From UPXZ01 sp047973025 (GTDB lineage: Bacteria > Bacteroidota > Bacteroidia > Bacteroidales > Paludibacteraceae), in assembly GCA_047973025.1 (NCBI GenBank), contig JBKEBE010000034.1:1-64000 (forward strand): DNA of 64,000 bases, read 5' to 3'. Made by a program: the position numbers and the translations under genes. Position 1 is the stretch's first letter; the number at the start of each line of letters is the position of its first letter. Positions 35,398 through 43,670 of this stretch are shown piece by piece. The notes beneath the pieces are model-generated. The model had not been told where the DNA came from. It ran no database searches and was given only the letters and a program-made list of their open reading frames with translations.

Positions 35398-36855
35398 ATG
35401 ACTAATCTACAACAACAAGCAGGGAAAATGACTAATTATCGTTGGACAATGGTCGCCATGCTGTTTTTCGCGACAACAATCAACTACCTCGATCGTCAGG
35501 TACTGTCTTTAACTTGGGCAGACTTCATCGCTCCGGAGTTCCATTGGACAAATAACGACTACGGAAATATAACCGGTTTGTTCTCCATTTTTTATGCGGT
35601 AGCTATGCTTTTTGCCGGCAAATTCATCGACTGGATGGATACCAAAAAAGGATTCTTGTGGGCAATCGGTGTATGGTCTTTTGGCGCTTTGATACATGCG
35701 CTTTGTGGCATTGCCACAGCCGGAATTGTAGCCGGCGATTGGACTTTAAGTTTTGAACATGCTCGTGAAACCATTGCCGCGGTAAGCGATGTGTCAAAAA
35801 TCGCTACAGTAAGTGTTTCGCTATTCATTTTTTCCCGCTTCGTGTTAGCAGTAGGAGAAGCCGGAAACTTCCCTGCGGCGATAAAGACAACAGCTGAATT
35901 TTTTCCGAAAAAAGACCGAGCTTTTGCTACCAGCATCTTCAATTCGGGCGCACAAATAGGTGCCTTACTAGCCCCCCTAACCATCCCTTTCATCGCCAAA
36001 GCATATGGGTGGGAGATGGCATTTATTCTCATTGGAGCTTTAGGATTTGTATGGATGGGATTTTGGGTTTTTATGTATGAAAAACCGGAAAAACACAAAA
36101 AGGTTAATGAAGCTGAATTAGCTTACATCAATCAAGATGACGTATCGGATGGGATAGTTACGGAGTCGGTTGTTGCCGATGTGCCCAAAAAATCGATGCC
36201 ATTCATTAAAGCATTCAAGTACCGCCAGACTTGGGCATTTGCTCTCGGAAAATTCATGACTGATGGGGTTTGGTGGTTCTATTTATTCTGGGCTCCGGCT
36301 TATCTGAAACAGGTTTACGGCTTATCATCAACCGAAAGCGTTCCACATATTTTTGTATTATACTTAATCACAATGCTTTCGTTAGTCGGAGGATACCTGC
36401 CTACCTTATTTGTTGACAAAATGAAAATGGAGCCGTATGCGGGACGCATGAGGGCAATGCTGATTTTCGCGTTCTTCCCGCTTCTGGCTCTTTTGGCTCA
36501 GCCATTGGGACATATTTCGGTATGGATTCCGGTAATTATCATCGGTATCGCGGGGGCTGCGCATCAGGCTTGGTCTGCCAATTTGTTTTCAACCATTGGA
36601 GACATGTTTCCTAAATACGCGGTCGCTACGATAACGGGAATTGGAGGAATGGCCGGTGGAGTTGGATCATACATCATCAACAAAGGCTCCGGTGTTTTAT
36701 TTGATTACAGCGAACAAACCCACATGAAATTGTTTGGATTTGAAGGTATCGAAGTAGGGTATTTCATTATTTTCTGTATTTGTGCGGTGGCATATTTAGT
36801 TGGATGGGTCATTATGAAGTCCTTGGTTCCAAAGTATTCTCCAATTAACGATTGA
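35398..36855 (+). CDS. MFS hexuronate transporter, ExuT-like
   Basis: A 485-residue membrane protein with about 12 hydrophobic segments and the signature of the anion:cation symporter family: TINYLDRQVLSL in the first helix, SRFVLAVGEAGNFPAAIKTTAEFFPKKDRAFATSIFNSGAQIG, and a second half with GVWWFYLFWAPAYLKQ. Members such as ExuT import galacturonate and glucuronate across the inner membrane with protons. It is the last gene of the uronate cluster, 42 bases after eda. Two loop insertions make it somewhat longer than the Escherichia coli protein. Confidence 0.9.
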   Translation: MTNLQQQAGKMTNYRWTMVAMLFFATTINYLDRQVLSLTWADFIAPEFHWTNNDYGNITGLFSIFYAVAMLFAGKFIDWMDTKKGFLWAIGVWSFGALIHALCGIATAGIVAGDWTLSFEHARETIAAVSDVSKIATVSVSLFIFSRFVLAVGEAGNFPAAIKTTAEFFPKKDRAFATSIFNSGAQIGALLAPLTIPFIAKAYGWEMAFILIGALGFVWMGFWVFMYEKPEKHKKVNEAELAYINQDDVSDGIVTESVVADVPKKSMPFIKAFKYRQTWAFALGKFMTDGVWWFYLFWAPAYLKQVYGLSSTESVPHIFVLYLITMLSLVGGYLPTLFVDKMKMEPYAGRMRAMLIFAFFPLLALLAQPLGHISVWIPVIIIGIAGAAHQAWSANLFSTIGDMFPKYAVATITGIGGMAGGVGSYIINKGSGVLFDYSEQTHMKLFGFEGIEVGYFIIFCICAVAYLVGWVIMKSLVPKYSPIND

Positions 36856-36993
36856 TGCCGTAAATACTTAGGAATGAAATAGGTTAATTCTTTTTTTGAT
36901 GTGCTGTTTTTTTTCTCTGCTTTCGCCCGAAAAAGACGAAAAAAACGATTTTGTCCTGTACAGAATAGCGAAATACAGTTCGAAGTGCATTAA

Positions 36994-37015
36994 AAAAAGG
37001 ATGAACCTCCTTTTT
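36994..37015 (+). terminator. Hairpin with T-rich arm downstream of the transporter gene
   Basis: AAAAAGGA and TCCTTTTT form a perfect 8-bp stem with a 6-base loop, 138 bases after the transporter stop and about 50 before prmA. The T-rich 3' arm would act as the U tract. The 209-base gap (36856-37064) otherwise shows a TAATTTTG box near 37033, a possible prmA promoter element. Confidence 0.5.
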
Positions 37016-37064
37016 CTACCGACTTATTTATTAATTTTGGAAATCAATTACGAATAGCCGAATT

Positions 37065-37910
37065 GTGAACTACACCGTATATCATTTTACATTTGTTTCG
37101 AGGGAAGATTTTAAGTCGGATCTTTTAGCTGCGCAACTCGGCGAGATCGGATTTGAAAGTTTTATTCTGTGTGATGATGACTTAGACGCTTACATTCAGA
37201 CAAAAAATATCGATCAGAATAAAATCAAATCACTAATCGCAGAATTTCCTTTCGATAGGGAGATTCAATATGAATCCGAAGAAGTGGAGAGCAAAAATTG
37301 GAACGAAGAGTGGGAGAAATACTTCTTCGAACCCATTGAAATTGACAACCAATGCGTTATTCACAGCTCATTCCATAAAAATTTTCCAAAGCTGCCGTAC
37401 GACATCATTATTGATCCCAAAATGGCTTTTGGAACCGGACATCATGAAACGACTTCTCTTATGATATCCGAAATTCTAAAAATGGAATTACTCGGGAAGC
37501 GCGTGCTCGATATGGGGTGTGGCACGTCGGTATTAGCGATATTAGCTTCCATGCGCGAGGCTAAGAAAATAACCGCGATAGATATTGATGATTGGTGCGT
37601 TGAAAATTCCAACGAGAATATAGCTTTAAATCATATTTCCAATATCGAAGTGTTGCATGGCGACGCGCAATTGCTTACCGGAAAAATGTTTGATGTCATC
37701 CTTGCCAACATCAACCGCAATATCCTCCTTAACGACTTGTCTTCCTATGCCGCTTGTCTTCCTATTGGTGGCGAATTGCTTATGAGTGGCTTTTACTCGG
37801 ATGATGTACCGGTTCTTCAACTCGAAGCACGGAAACAAAATCTGGAACTGCTTTGTGCTAACCGGAAGAACAATTGGGCAGTTGTCAAAATGCAAAAAAA
37901 ACTTGATTGA
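37065..37910 (+). CDS. prmA: Ribosomal protein L11 methyltransferase
   Basis: A 281-residue protein. An N-terminal L11-recognition domain is followed by the Rossmann methyltransferase: DPKMAFGTGHHETTSLM, SAM motif VLDMGCGTSVLAI, AIDIDDWCVENSNEN, and VILANINRNIL (the NPPF-like motif of this family reads NINR). It trimethylates ribosomal protein L11. The frame starts at GTG 37065; no upstream ATG fits. It is convergent with the histidine kinase gene that follows on the other strand (55-base gap). Confidence 0.93.
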   Translation: MNYTVYHFTFVSREDFKSDLLAAQLGEIGFESFILCDDDLDAYIQTKNIDQNKIKSLIAEFPFDREIQYESEEVESKNWNEEWEKYFFEPIEIDNQCVIHSSFHKNFPKLPYDIIIDPKMAFGTGHHETTSLMISEILKMELLGKRVLDMGCGTSVLAILASMREAKKITAIDIDDWCVENSNENIALNHISNIEVLHGDAQLLTGKMFDVILANINRNILLNDLSSYAACLPIGGELLMSGFYSDDVPVLQLEARKQNLELLCANRKNNWAVVKMQKKLD

Positions 37911-37965
37911 TTGTAGTGGATTTTACCGTAACGCACTTTCAAGTAGTTTTCAAATCGGAGCAAAT

Positions 37966-40900
37966 TCATTCGATTCTTGGCAATATTACTTTAAATTCGG
38001 TACCGACATCTTTTTTTGTTTTGAAAGTGATCGTGCCGCCCAACATTTGTATGACGTTGCGACTGATAGATAGCCCCAGACCCATACCGGATGCTTTAGT
38101 CGTAAAATTCGGCGTAAACAAGTGTTCTTTAACTTCATCCGTCATCCCCGAACCATTATCTTTGATGGATACTTCCAAGTTTGTCCGCGACGCTTCCAAT
38201 TTGACATCAATCAGCCCTTCACGATCGTTGGGAATAGCCTGTATAGCATTTTTCATCAAATTGTTAAATACAAGAATCAATAATTCTCTATCCGCAAAAG
38301 TAAATAATCCTGAATCTTCGCCTTGATAAGTTACCTTTACATTTTCCGTATTATTTGAAAACAGCATGGATACCGATCTTACCTTCTCTGCCACGTCCAC
38401 ACGCCGTAGATTTGATTCCGGTAATTTTGCAAAACTTGAAAATGTTCCCGCGATTCTGGATAGATTCTCTATTTGTTCGATCAGCATATCCGAAGACTTG
38501 TCAAAAACAGCATTGAATCTCTCTTCATCGATTGTTTTGATGTGTTTTAAATGCTGAATTGACAGTTTCATCGGTGTCAGCGGATTGTTAATCTCGTGAG
38601 CTACCTGCCTTGCCATCGTTTTCCATGCCGATTCCCTTTCAGACTTTGCCAAGAGCTGAGCGCTCGTCTCAAGTTGCTCGACCGTTTTGTTGTACTGTTC
38701 CACCAATTGACCAATTTCATCTTTTGGCTTATAAATTATCTTTTTATTCTCCTGCCCCAGTTTGATCTGTTTCAGACTTTGGTGCAACAACGTTAACGGA
38801 GATGATAATTGACGGGTTATGATGAGACTCAGAAGAACAAATAAAATTATGATGACCAGATAGATATGAATCAAAATAGTCAGAAAAGACTCCATGTCTT
38901 TCTGAACAAGTTCGTTGCTTAAGAATTGTGGTACTGCAATGTAGCCAATCTGTAGAAAATCGCCGTTGTAAAGGTCGGTATAAGCCGTAAGATATTCCAA
39001 ATTTCCGATTTTTTCGTATTGATTGTTATTCTCAGTCTGTGAAAAATAGACAATGGGAGAAATCCGGTGTCCGGTTAATCCACGTGAAAATAGCGCGGGT
39101 TGCGAGCTACCGATAAGTTTACCGGTATTGTCGTACACATGAATATCTGTATGATAAATGTAAGAAAGATCCTGTAAGTCGAAATTGAGCGACGCAGATA
39201 GGGTAGAGTCCAGATTTTCCTGCCAATAATACTTTTCTTGCAAGGTCATCTGAATGTAATTCTTGGTTGACTCAAGATTCAACTTTTGCTCCTCCACATA
39301 CTTTTGCCGCATATAATTAGCCGAAAAAATGAAAATAGAAACAAAGCTAAGTACCAAAAGGATAATAAAAGTTACTAAATATCGGGAAGAGAATCTATAC
39401 GTTAGTACCGTTCTTCCACTCATCAACCGATAAAGCCAAATGGCAAGAAACATCAGACAGACATAAACAATAAAAACGTAAAAAGAATACAGCACATAAG
39501 TGTCTATTCCCCCTTTGTTCACTTCAGAAAGCACGTAATAATTTAATCGGTCGGGTACATAAATGTAGTGGGTGTATCCTCTGTATTCTTGCGAGAAGAA
39601 GCGTTCGTTATTTTTAGCTATCCAAGAAGCTTTGTTCTCGTACACAAAACTACCGGTACTCGATACAAGCTCCCGAAATGTATATCTGGCACTTGAGAGG
39701 GATTCTTGAACAAGTATGTTTTGAGAATTTTCAATTAGCAAATCCGGGAAACTGTAACTTTTATACGCTTTCTTCGGATAAAATTCCATGTAGAAGTTGA
39801 AATTCTTTCCATTGTACGAATGGTTTTCAAAAGCTCCCAAGAACGCCAAATCCGATTTTGGGTTATTTATCCTGTAAAAATTCGTTGACTTGATTCGTTT
39901 CCCCCAGCTGTTTATTTCTTCGTTATACGCCTCATCCCACTCAGAATGTAACATCGTTCCGAAAAGTCTCATTTCGTATTTATTCCAAAAACCCCTTAGG
40001 TACCTGCTGTTAATATACTCATTCGCCTTAATAACCGAGTCCGGATTTTGAACCAATTGTGTAATTCTTCTGTCTTGAATGATTTCTTGATTTAATTCGT
40101 CGAATAAGGAAATCGCGATTCTGTCTTCATCCGTATCCTCTCCGGTATAATGATTTTCAGTCAAAACACGATATTTCTCAAATTTTTTATCCCTGTTCAA
40201 GTAAATGGATGTCCAAGAAATAAATACAGTATAGGCAAGCAACCACACTACGATAAATAAATTTGTCTTAAATACCGGCCGCTTCAGATGAAGGAGAGGA
40301 AAATATAGAATACCGGAAAGTAAGATATAAGCAATTATTGCAATGTATCCATATTTTGGCCACAAAAAATGACAGGCAAAAACAATCAAAATAGTAATCA
40401 AAAAATCGAATCGAACAACTTCGCGTAAAGACGCGTTTCGTAAAAGGATTTTGTGAATCTTGACATGCAGCATCATGAAACTTATTCCCCAAATCAAATA
40501 TAAAAAATGATTCCACAAAGTTGTTACGTTCACATCGCCGGTACGCAATATGTTTATCTCGGTCGAAGAATTAAAGACCACTCCCACCAAATAGCTGTAA
40601 ATCAATACAAAAAAGAAACCGGGAACAGATAAAAGTAACAGTTGCTTGACCTTAAGGAATTTACCGTTACCGATGTCGTCTATCACGTAAATAGAGAAAA
40701 GATAAATCACGGCAAATAAATAACCCGTTAAAAAGGTTAAATGAGAAAGGGTCGCTAAAATGGTACTTGAAGCATACACATAAGGTGTAAATAGCTTGTT
40801 CTGAAAAAATGTGGCGGGAAAATTAAAAATCAAACAGGCAAGTATAAAGATCAACATCAGTATCGCCACACGAAAAAATTCACGCCACGACAAACGTGTT

Positions 40901-41598
40901 TTGTTAATTAACAATGGAAATCGGGCAAAGACAATGAACATTGTTGCAAAGGCAAGAAAAAAGAAAATCAACGCGGCGGTGCTCCAACTTTCATTATAAA
41001 GCTTATGCTCGGGAAGCCGAAGTGTAAAAAGATACTGATCCTGCGAGTCAAATACGGCAAACTTATCAGCAGGGGAATTTGTTGTAAGTGAGACTTCCTT
41101 CGGTAAATTCAGCGACGTTACAAATTCATTTTGTAAATCTTTATTTTCGTATGGGAAATTATGTTTTAAAGGAATATAAGATACAACATTAAAATCGCCG
41201 ACTTGTTTGGATTTTACAAGTGCGTAAATATTGGAAAGTTTTCGGCATTTCCAATTTTCATTTTTCTGATTTACGGGATCAGCCTGGTTATCTGACCAAA
41301 AGATAAGCTCATCATTTTCATACACTAAGTACGTAAAAGATAGCTTCTCAAAAGGAATCCACATCAATGAATCAATCCGGTCTGTTTCCAAAAATTTAGC
41401 AATTTCAGAAATTTTCTTATCTGCTTTTCGCTCCATCGAACGAATGGTTTTATTTACCTCATCAATGTTCAGGACATTCTCCGACGATTTCAGATATACT
41501 GCTTGACAGATAAACCCACAAGCAACCAATACCAGCATCAGCCATAAGGATATTCTGCTGACACGAAACTTCCGATTTCTACGCATGTTATTACTCAT
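37966..41598 (-). CDS. Very large NtrY-like membrane sensor histidine kinase
   Basis: A 1210-residue protein. A first membrane anchor (about 12-35) and extracytoplasmic part are followed by a block of about seven or eight membrane segments (about 205-475), a large extracytoplasmic region (about 475-690), further membrane segments near 700 and 740, another sensory loop (about 760-915), a membrane segment near 920, a HAMP linker (SSPLTLLHQSLKQIK), the dimerisation helix with phospho-acceptor His1001 (ARQVAHEINNPLTPMKL), N box (NNLMKNAIQA) and G boxes (DNGSGM, GMGLGLSI). The layout resembles NtrY-type kinases of Bacteroidota. No response regulator is adjacent. The start overlaps the end of rlmH by 8 bases, so both are co-transcribed. 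Confidence 0.85.
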   Translation of the reverse strand: MSNNMRRNRKFRVSRISLWLMLVLVACGFICQAVYLKSSENVLNIDEVNKTIRSMERKADKKISEIAKFLETDRIDSLMWIPFEKLSFTYLVYENDELIFWSDNQADPVNQKNENWKCRKLSNIYALVKSKQVGDFNVVSYIPLKHNFPYENKDLQNEFVTSLNLPKEVSLTTNSPADKFAVFDSQDQYLFTLRLPEHKLYNESWSTAALIFFFLAFATMFIVFARFPLLINKTRLSWREFFRVAILMLIFILACLIFNFPATFFQNKLFTPYVYASSTILATLSHLTFLTGYLFAVIYLFSIYVIDDIGNGKFLKVKQLLLLSVPGFFFVLIYSYLVGVVFNSSTEINILRTGDVNVTTLWNHFLYLIWGISFMMLHVKIHKILLRNASLREVVRFDFLITILIVFACHFLWPKYGYIAIIAYILLSGILYFPLLHLKRPVFKTNLFIVVWLLAYTVFISWTSIYLNRDKKFEKYRVLTENHYTGEDTDEDRIAISLFDELNQEIIQDRRITQLVQNPDSVIKANEYINSRYLRGFWNKYEMRLFGTMLHSEWDEAYNEEINSWGKRIKSTNFYRINNPKSDLAFLGAFENHSYNGKNFNFYMEFYPKKAYKSYSFPDLLIENSQNILVQESLSSARYTFRELVSSTGSFVYENKASWIAKNNERFFSQEYRGYTHYIYVPDRLNYYVLSEVNKGGIDTYVLYSFYVFIVYVCLMFLAIWLYRLMSGRTVLTYRFSSRYLVTFIILLVLSFVSIFIFSANYMRQKYVEEQKLNLESTKNYIQMTLQEKYYWQENLDSTLSASLNFDLQDLSYIYHTDIHVYDNTGKLIGSSQPALFSRGLTGHRISPIVYFSQTENNNQYEKIGNLEYLTAYTDLYNGDFLQIGYIAVPQFLSNELVQKDMESFLTILIHIYLVIIILFVLLSLIITRQLSSPLTLLHQSLKQIKLGQENKKIIYKPKDEIGQLVEQYNKTVEQLETSAQLLAKSERESAWKTMARQVAHEINNPLTPMKLSIQHLKHIKTIDEERFNAVFDKSSDMLIEQIENLSRIAGTFSSFAKLPESNLRRVDVAEKVRSVSMLFSNNTENVKVTYQGEDSGLFTFADRELLILVFNNLMKNAIQAIPNDREGLIDVKLEASRTNLEVSIKDNGSGMTDEVKEHLFTPNFTTKASGMGLGLSISRNVIQMLGGTITFKTKKDVGTEFKVILPRIE

Positions 41599-42064
41599 GA
41601 TGATAAGGTTCTCCCTTCAGTATGGTCATAGCTCTGTAAAGTTGCTCGACATAAAGTAAACGAATCATTTGATGTGAAAAGGTCATAGACGACAAAGACA
41701 ACAAAAAGTCTGCCTTTTCGTACACCTTCGGCGAGAAACCATACGGTCCACCAATCACAAAAACCAAATCTCGACCGGAAACGACCATTTTCTTTGAAAG
41801 AAACGTGGCAAATTCTTTCGATGAAAATTGCTTTCCACGTTCGTCCAATAATATGAGTATGTCTGTGTTAGAGAGTTTCGCGATTATCAATTCGCCTTCT
41901 TTCTCTTTTTGTTGCTCGTCGGTAATATTTTTCGTGTTTTTAAGGTCAGGAATTAGTACCGGCTCCAAAGCGATGTAATGCTTTAACCTTTTTACGTACT
42001 CATCAATTAAACCGACTAATTTACTATCCGTCGTTTTACCAATCATCAATAATTTTATTTTCAT
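41591..42064 (-). CDS. rlmH: 23S rRNA pseudouridine-1915 N3-methyltransferase
   Basis: A 157-residue SPOUT methyltransferase, full length, with the knotted SAM site FVIGGPYGFSPKVYEKAD, LSSMTFSHQMIRLLYVEQLYRA and the end KGEPYHHE, all typical of RlmH. It methylates pseudouridine 1915 of 23S rRNA in the 70S ribosome. It overlaps the histidine kinase gene downstream. An inverted copy of the leader repeat lies about 105 bases upstream, in the same orientation as this gene. Confidence 0.96.
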   Translation of the reverse strand: MKIKLLMIGKTTDSKLVGLIDEYVKRLKHYIALEPVLIPDLKNTKNITDEQQKEKEGELIIAKLSNTDILILLDERGKQFSSKEFATFLSKKMVVSGRDLVFVIGGPYGFSPKVYEKADFLLSLSSMTFSHQMIRLLYVEQLYRAMTILKGEPYHHE

Positions 42065-42168
42065 TTTTTTGACTTGTAACTCGTTTTGGCTCGTTATTTG
42101 TAGAAAAACAGGGTGAATCTAATTTGAATAAAGAATATCAAGTGTTCTTTTAGATAAGTAATATTTTT

Positions 42169-42240
42169 TTTTACACACGACATACCGGAGACACGCCATC
42201 CATTATTCCCTTGACTGTCAAGGTTATTTTTTTAGGGCTG
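42169..42240 (-). repeat. Upstream repeat copy 7, diverged and inverted (upstream of rlmH)
   Basis: Read on the - strand, this stretch aligns with the leader repeat: CAGCCC, ATAACCTTGACA, GTCAAGGGAATA, GATGGCGTGTC and a final TAA. The translation of the homologous frame reads LTVKGIMDGVSPV, comparable with LTHKGMINGVFHV, but the initial ATG is lost and one base is added in the A run. It points toward rlmH, about 105 bases away, further than the 15-35 bases seen in the pectin locus. Confidence 0.55.
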
Positions 42241-42340
42241 TATCCGATAAGAAGTACAAAAAAATTATTTTGCAAATATTGCAAAAATTATCTAAAAATC
42301 ATCGATATGATGTTCAAGAATTAAAAGATGCTCCCATACA

Positions 42341-42745
42341 ATGAGACCATTAAAGATTATACTGCTCTGTTTTTTTACGCTAAATTTCGGCTACCATTCT
42401 CCGGCACAAACATTTTCCGGAATTCCTGACGGGATAATAGCGGCAATAACACAAGGAGACGCCAACCGGTTGAGTCTTTATTTGGGAACTAATGTCGAAT
42501 TAGTTATCAGCAATAAAAACGATGTTTACAGCAAACAACAAGCTGTAAAAATAATTGCCGATTTTTTTAGAGAGAACTCCGTTAAGAACTTTCAAATTTT
42601 ACACAGTAGCGCGAAAGATGCTTCCGGTTTTGCAATAGGGCGGTTAGAAACTTCGAAAGGCTCCTATCGAGCCTATATACTCACTCGTAAAAACAAAGAC
42701 AAATTACTCATACAACAATTACGCGTAGAACAATCCAATGAATAA
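42341..42745 (+). CDS. DUF4783 small exported protein
   Basis: A 134-residue protein with an N-terminal signal peptide (MRPLKIILLCFFTLNFGYHSPAQ) and a compact cystatin/SnoaL-like fold pattern (IPDGIIAAITQGDANRLSLYLGTNVELVI; KNFQILHSS; IGRLETSKGSYRAYILTRK). It matches the DUF4783 family, often found next to nadC in Bacteroidales. Its function is unknown. It overlaps nadC by 8 bases, so the two are translated together. Confidence 0.8.
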   Translation: MRPLKIILLCFFTLNFGYHSPAQTFSGIPDGIIAAITQGDANRLSLYLGTNVELVISNKNDVYSKQQAVKIIADFFRENSVKNFQILHSSAKDASGFAIGRLETSKGSYRAYILTRKNKDKLLIQQLRVEQSNE

Positions 42746-43580
42746 CGATTTTATCCGGCAAATTCCACTTTGGTATGCCGAAGACATTGGCGATGGAGAT
42801 CACACGACACTCTCATCCATACCGGCGCAAGCCAAAGGAAAATCCCAATTAATCATAAAAGAAAAAGGGATCCTGTGTGGAGTCGAAGTCGCACTCGAGA
42901 TATTTAAGGCATTTGACCCCGAATTAAAAACAACTGTTTACATCCACGACGGATCGGAAGTAAAACCGGGAGATATCGCGTTTATTACAGAAGGAAAAAT
43001 TCAATCTTTGCTACAAACCGAAAGACTGATGCTCAACATCATGCAGCGTCTGAGCGGAATAGCTACCCGAACCCACGAGTATCAAAAACGCCTTGAAGGA
43101 ACGAAAACAAAAGTACTTGATACACGTAAAACAACTCCCGGACTTCGCATGCTCGAAAAATACGCTGTAAAAATTGGTGGTGGCGTTAACCACAGAGTAG
43201 GGCTTTTTGACATGATTTTGTTAAAAGACAACCACGTGGATTTTGCCGGCGGAATCATGCAAGCCATTACCGGTGCTCAAACATACCTAAAAGAAAAGGG
43301 GAAAAATTTAAAAATTGAAATTGAAGTACGTAACTTCGAAGAACTAAATGAAGTACTCGAAATCGGTGGAGTTGACCGGATTATGTTAGACAATTTCACG
43401 GTTGAAAACACGCGGAGAGCAGTACAAATGATTAATGGACGGTTTGAGACCGAGTCATCAGGTGGCATAACATTGGATATCCTAAGGTCTTATGCCGACT
43501 GCGGTGTAGATTATATCTCGGTAGGAGCCTTGACTCACTCGGTCAAAAGCCTTGATATGAGCTTTAAAGCTGTAGATTAA
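42738..43580 (+). CDS. nadC: Nicotinate-nucleotide pyrophosphorylase (carboxylating)
   Basis: A 280-residue enzyme with the quinolinate phosphoribosyltransferase signatures: EDIGDGDHTT near the start, LLQTERLMLNIMQRLSGIAT, DTRKTTPGLRMLEKYAVKIGGGVNHRVGLFDMILLKDNH, IEIEVRNFEE and SVGALTHSVKSLDMS. It makes nicotinate mononucleotide from quinolinate and PRPP in NAD synthesis. The length is normal. It overlaps the DUF4783 gene and ends in a convergent arrangement with the next gene. Confidence 0.96.
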   Translation: MNNDFIRQIPLWYAEDIGDGDHTTLSSIPAQAKGKSQLIIKEKGILCGVEVALEIFKAFDPELKTTVYIHDGSEVKPGDIAFITEGKIQSLLQTERLMLNIMQRLSGIATRTHEYQKRLEGTKTKVLDTRKTTPGLRMLEKYAVKIGGGVNHRVGLFDMILLKDNHVDFAGGIMQAITGAQTYLKEKGKNLKIEIEVRNFEELNEVLEIGGVDRIMLDNFTVENTRRAVQMINGRFETESSGGITLDILRSYADCGVDYISVGALTHSVKSLDMSFKAVD

Positions 43581-43617
43581 GGTCATTTTACCGAAGATCA
43601 CTTCAATATCAATACGT

Positions 43618-43653
43618 AGTAAAAAGGAGTTATAAAAGTAATTCTTTTTTACT
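43618..43653. terminator. Bidirectional hairpin between convergent genes
   Basis: AGTAAAAAGGA pairs with TCTTTTTTACT (11 pairs with one G-T) around a 14-base loop, in the 90-base gap between nadC and the acyltransferase gene, with A and T runs in the arms serving both strands. Confidence 0.55.
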
Positions 43654-43670
43654 ATGGATAAAATCTCTAT

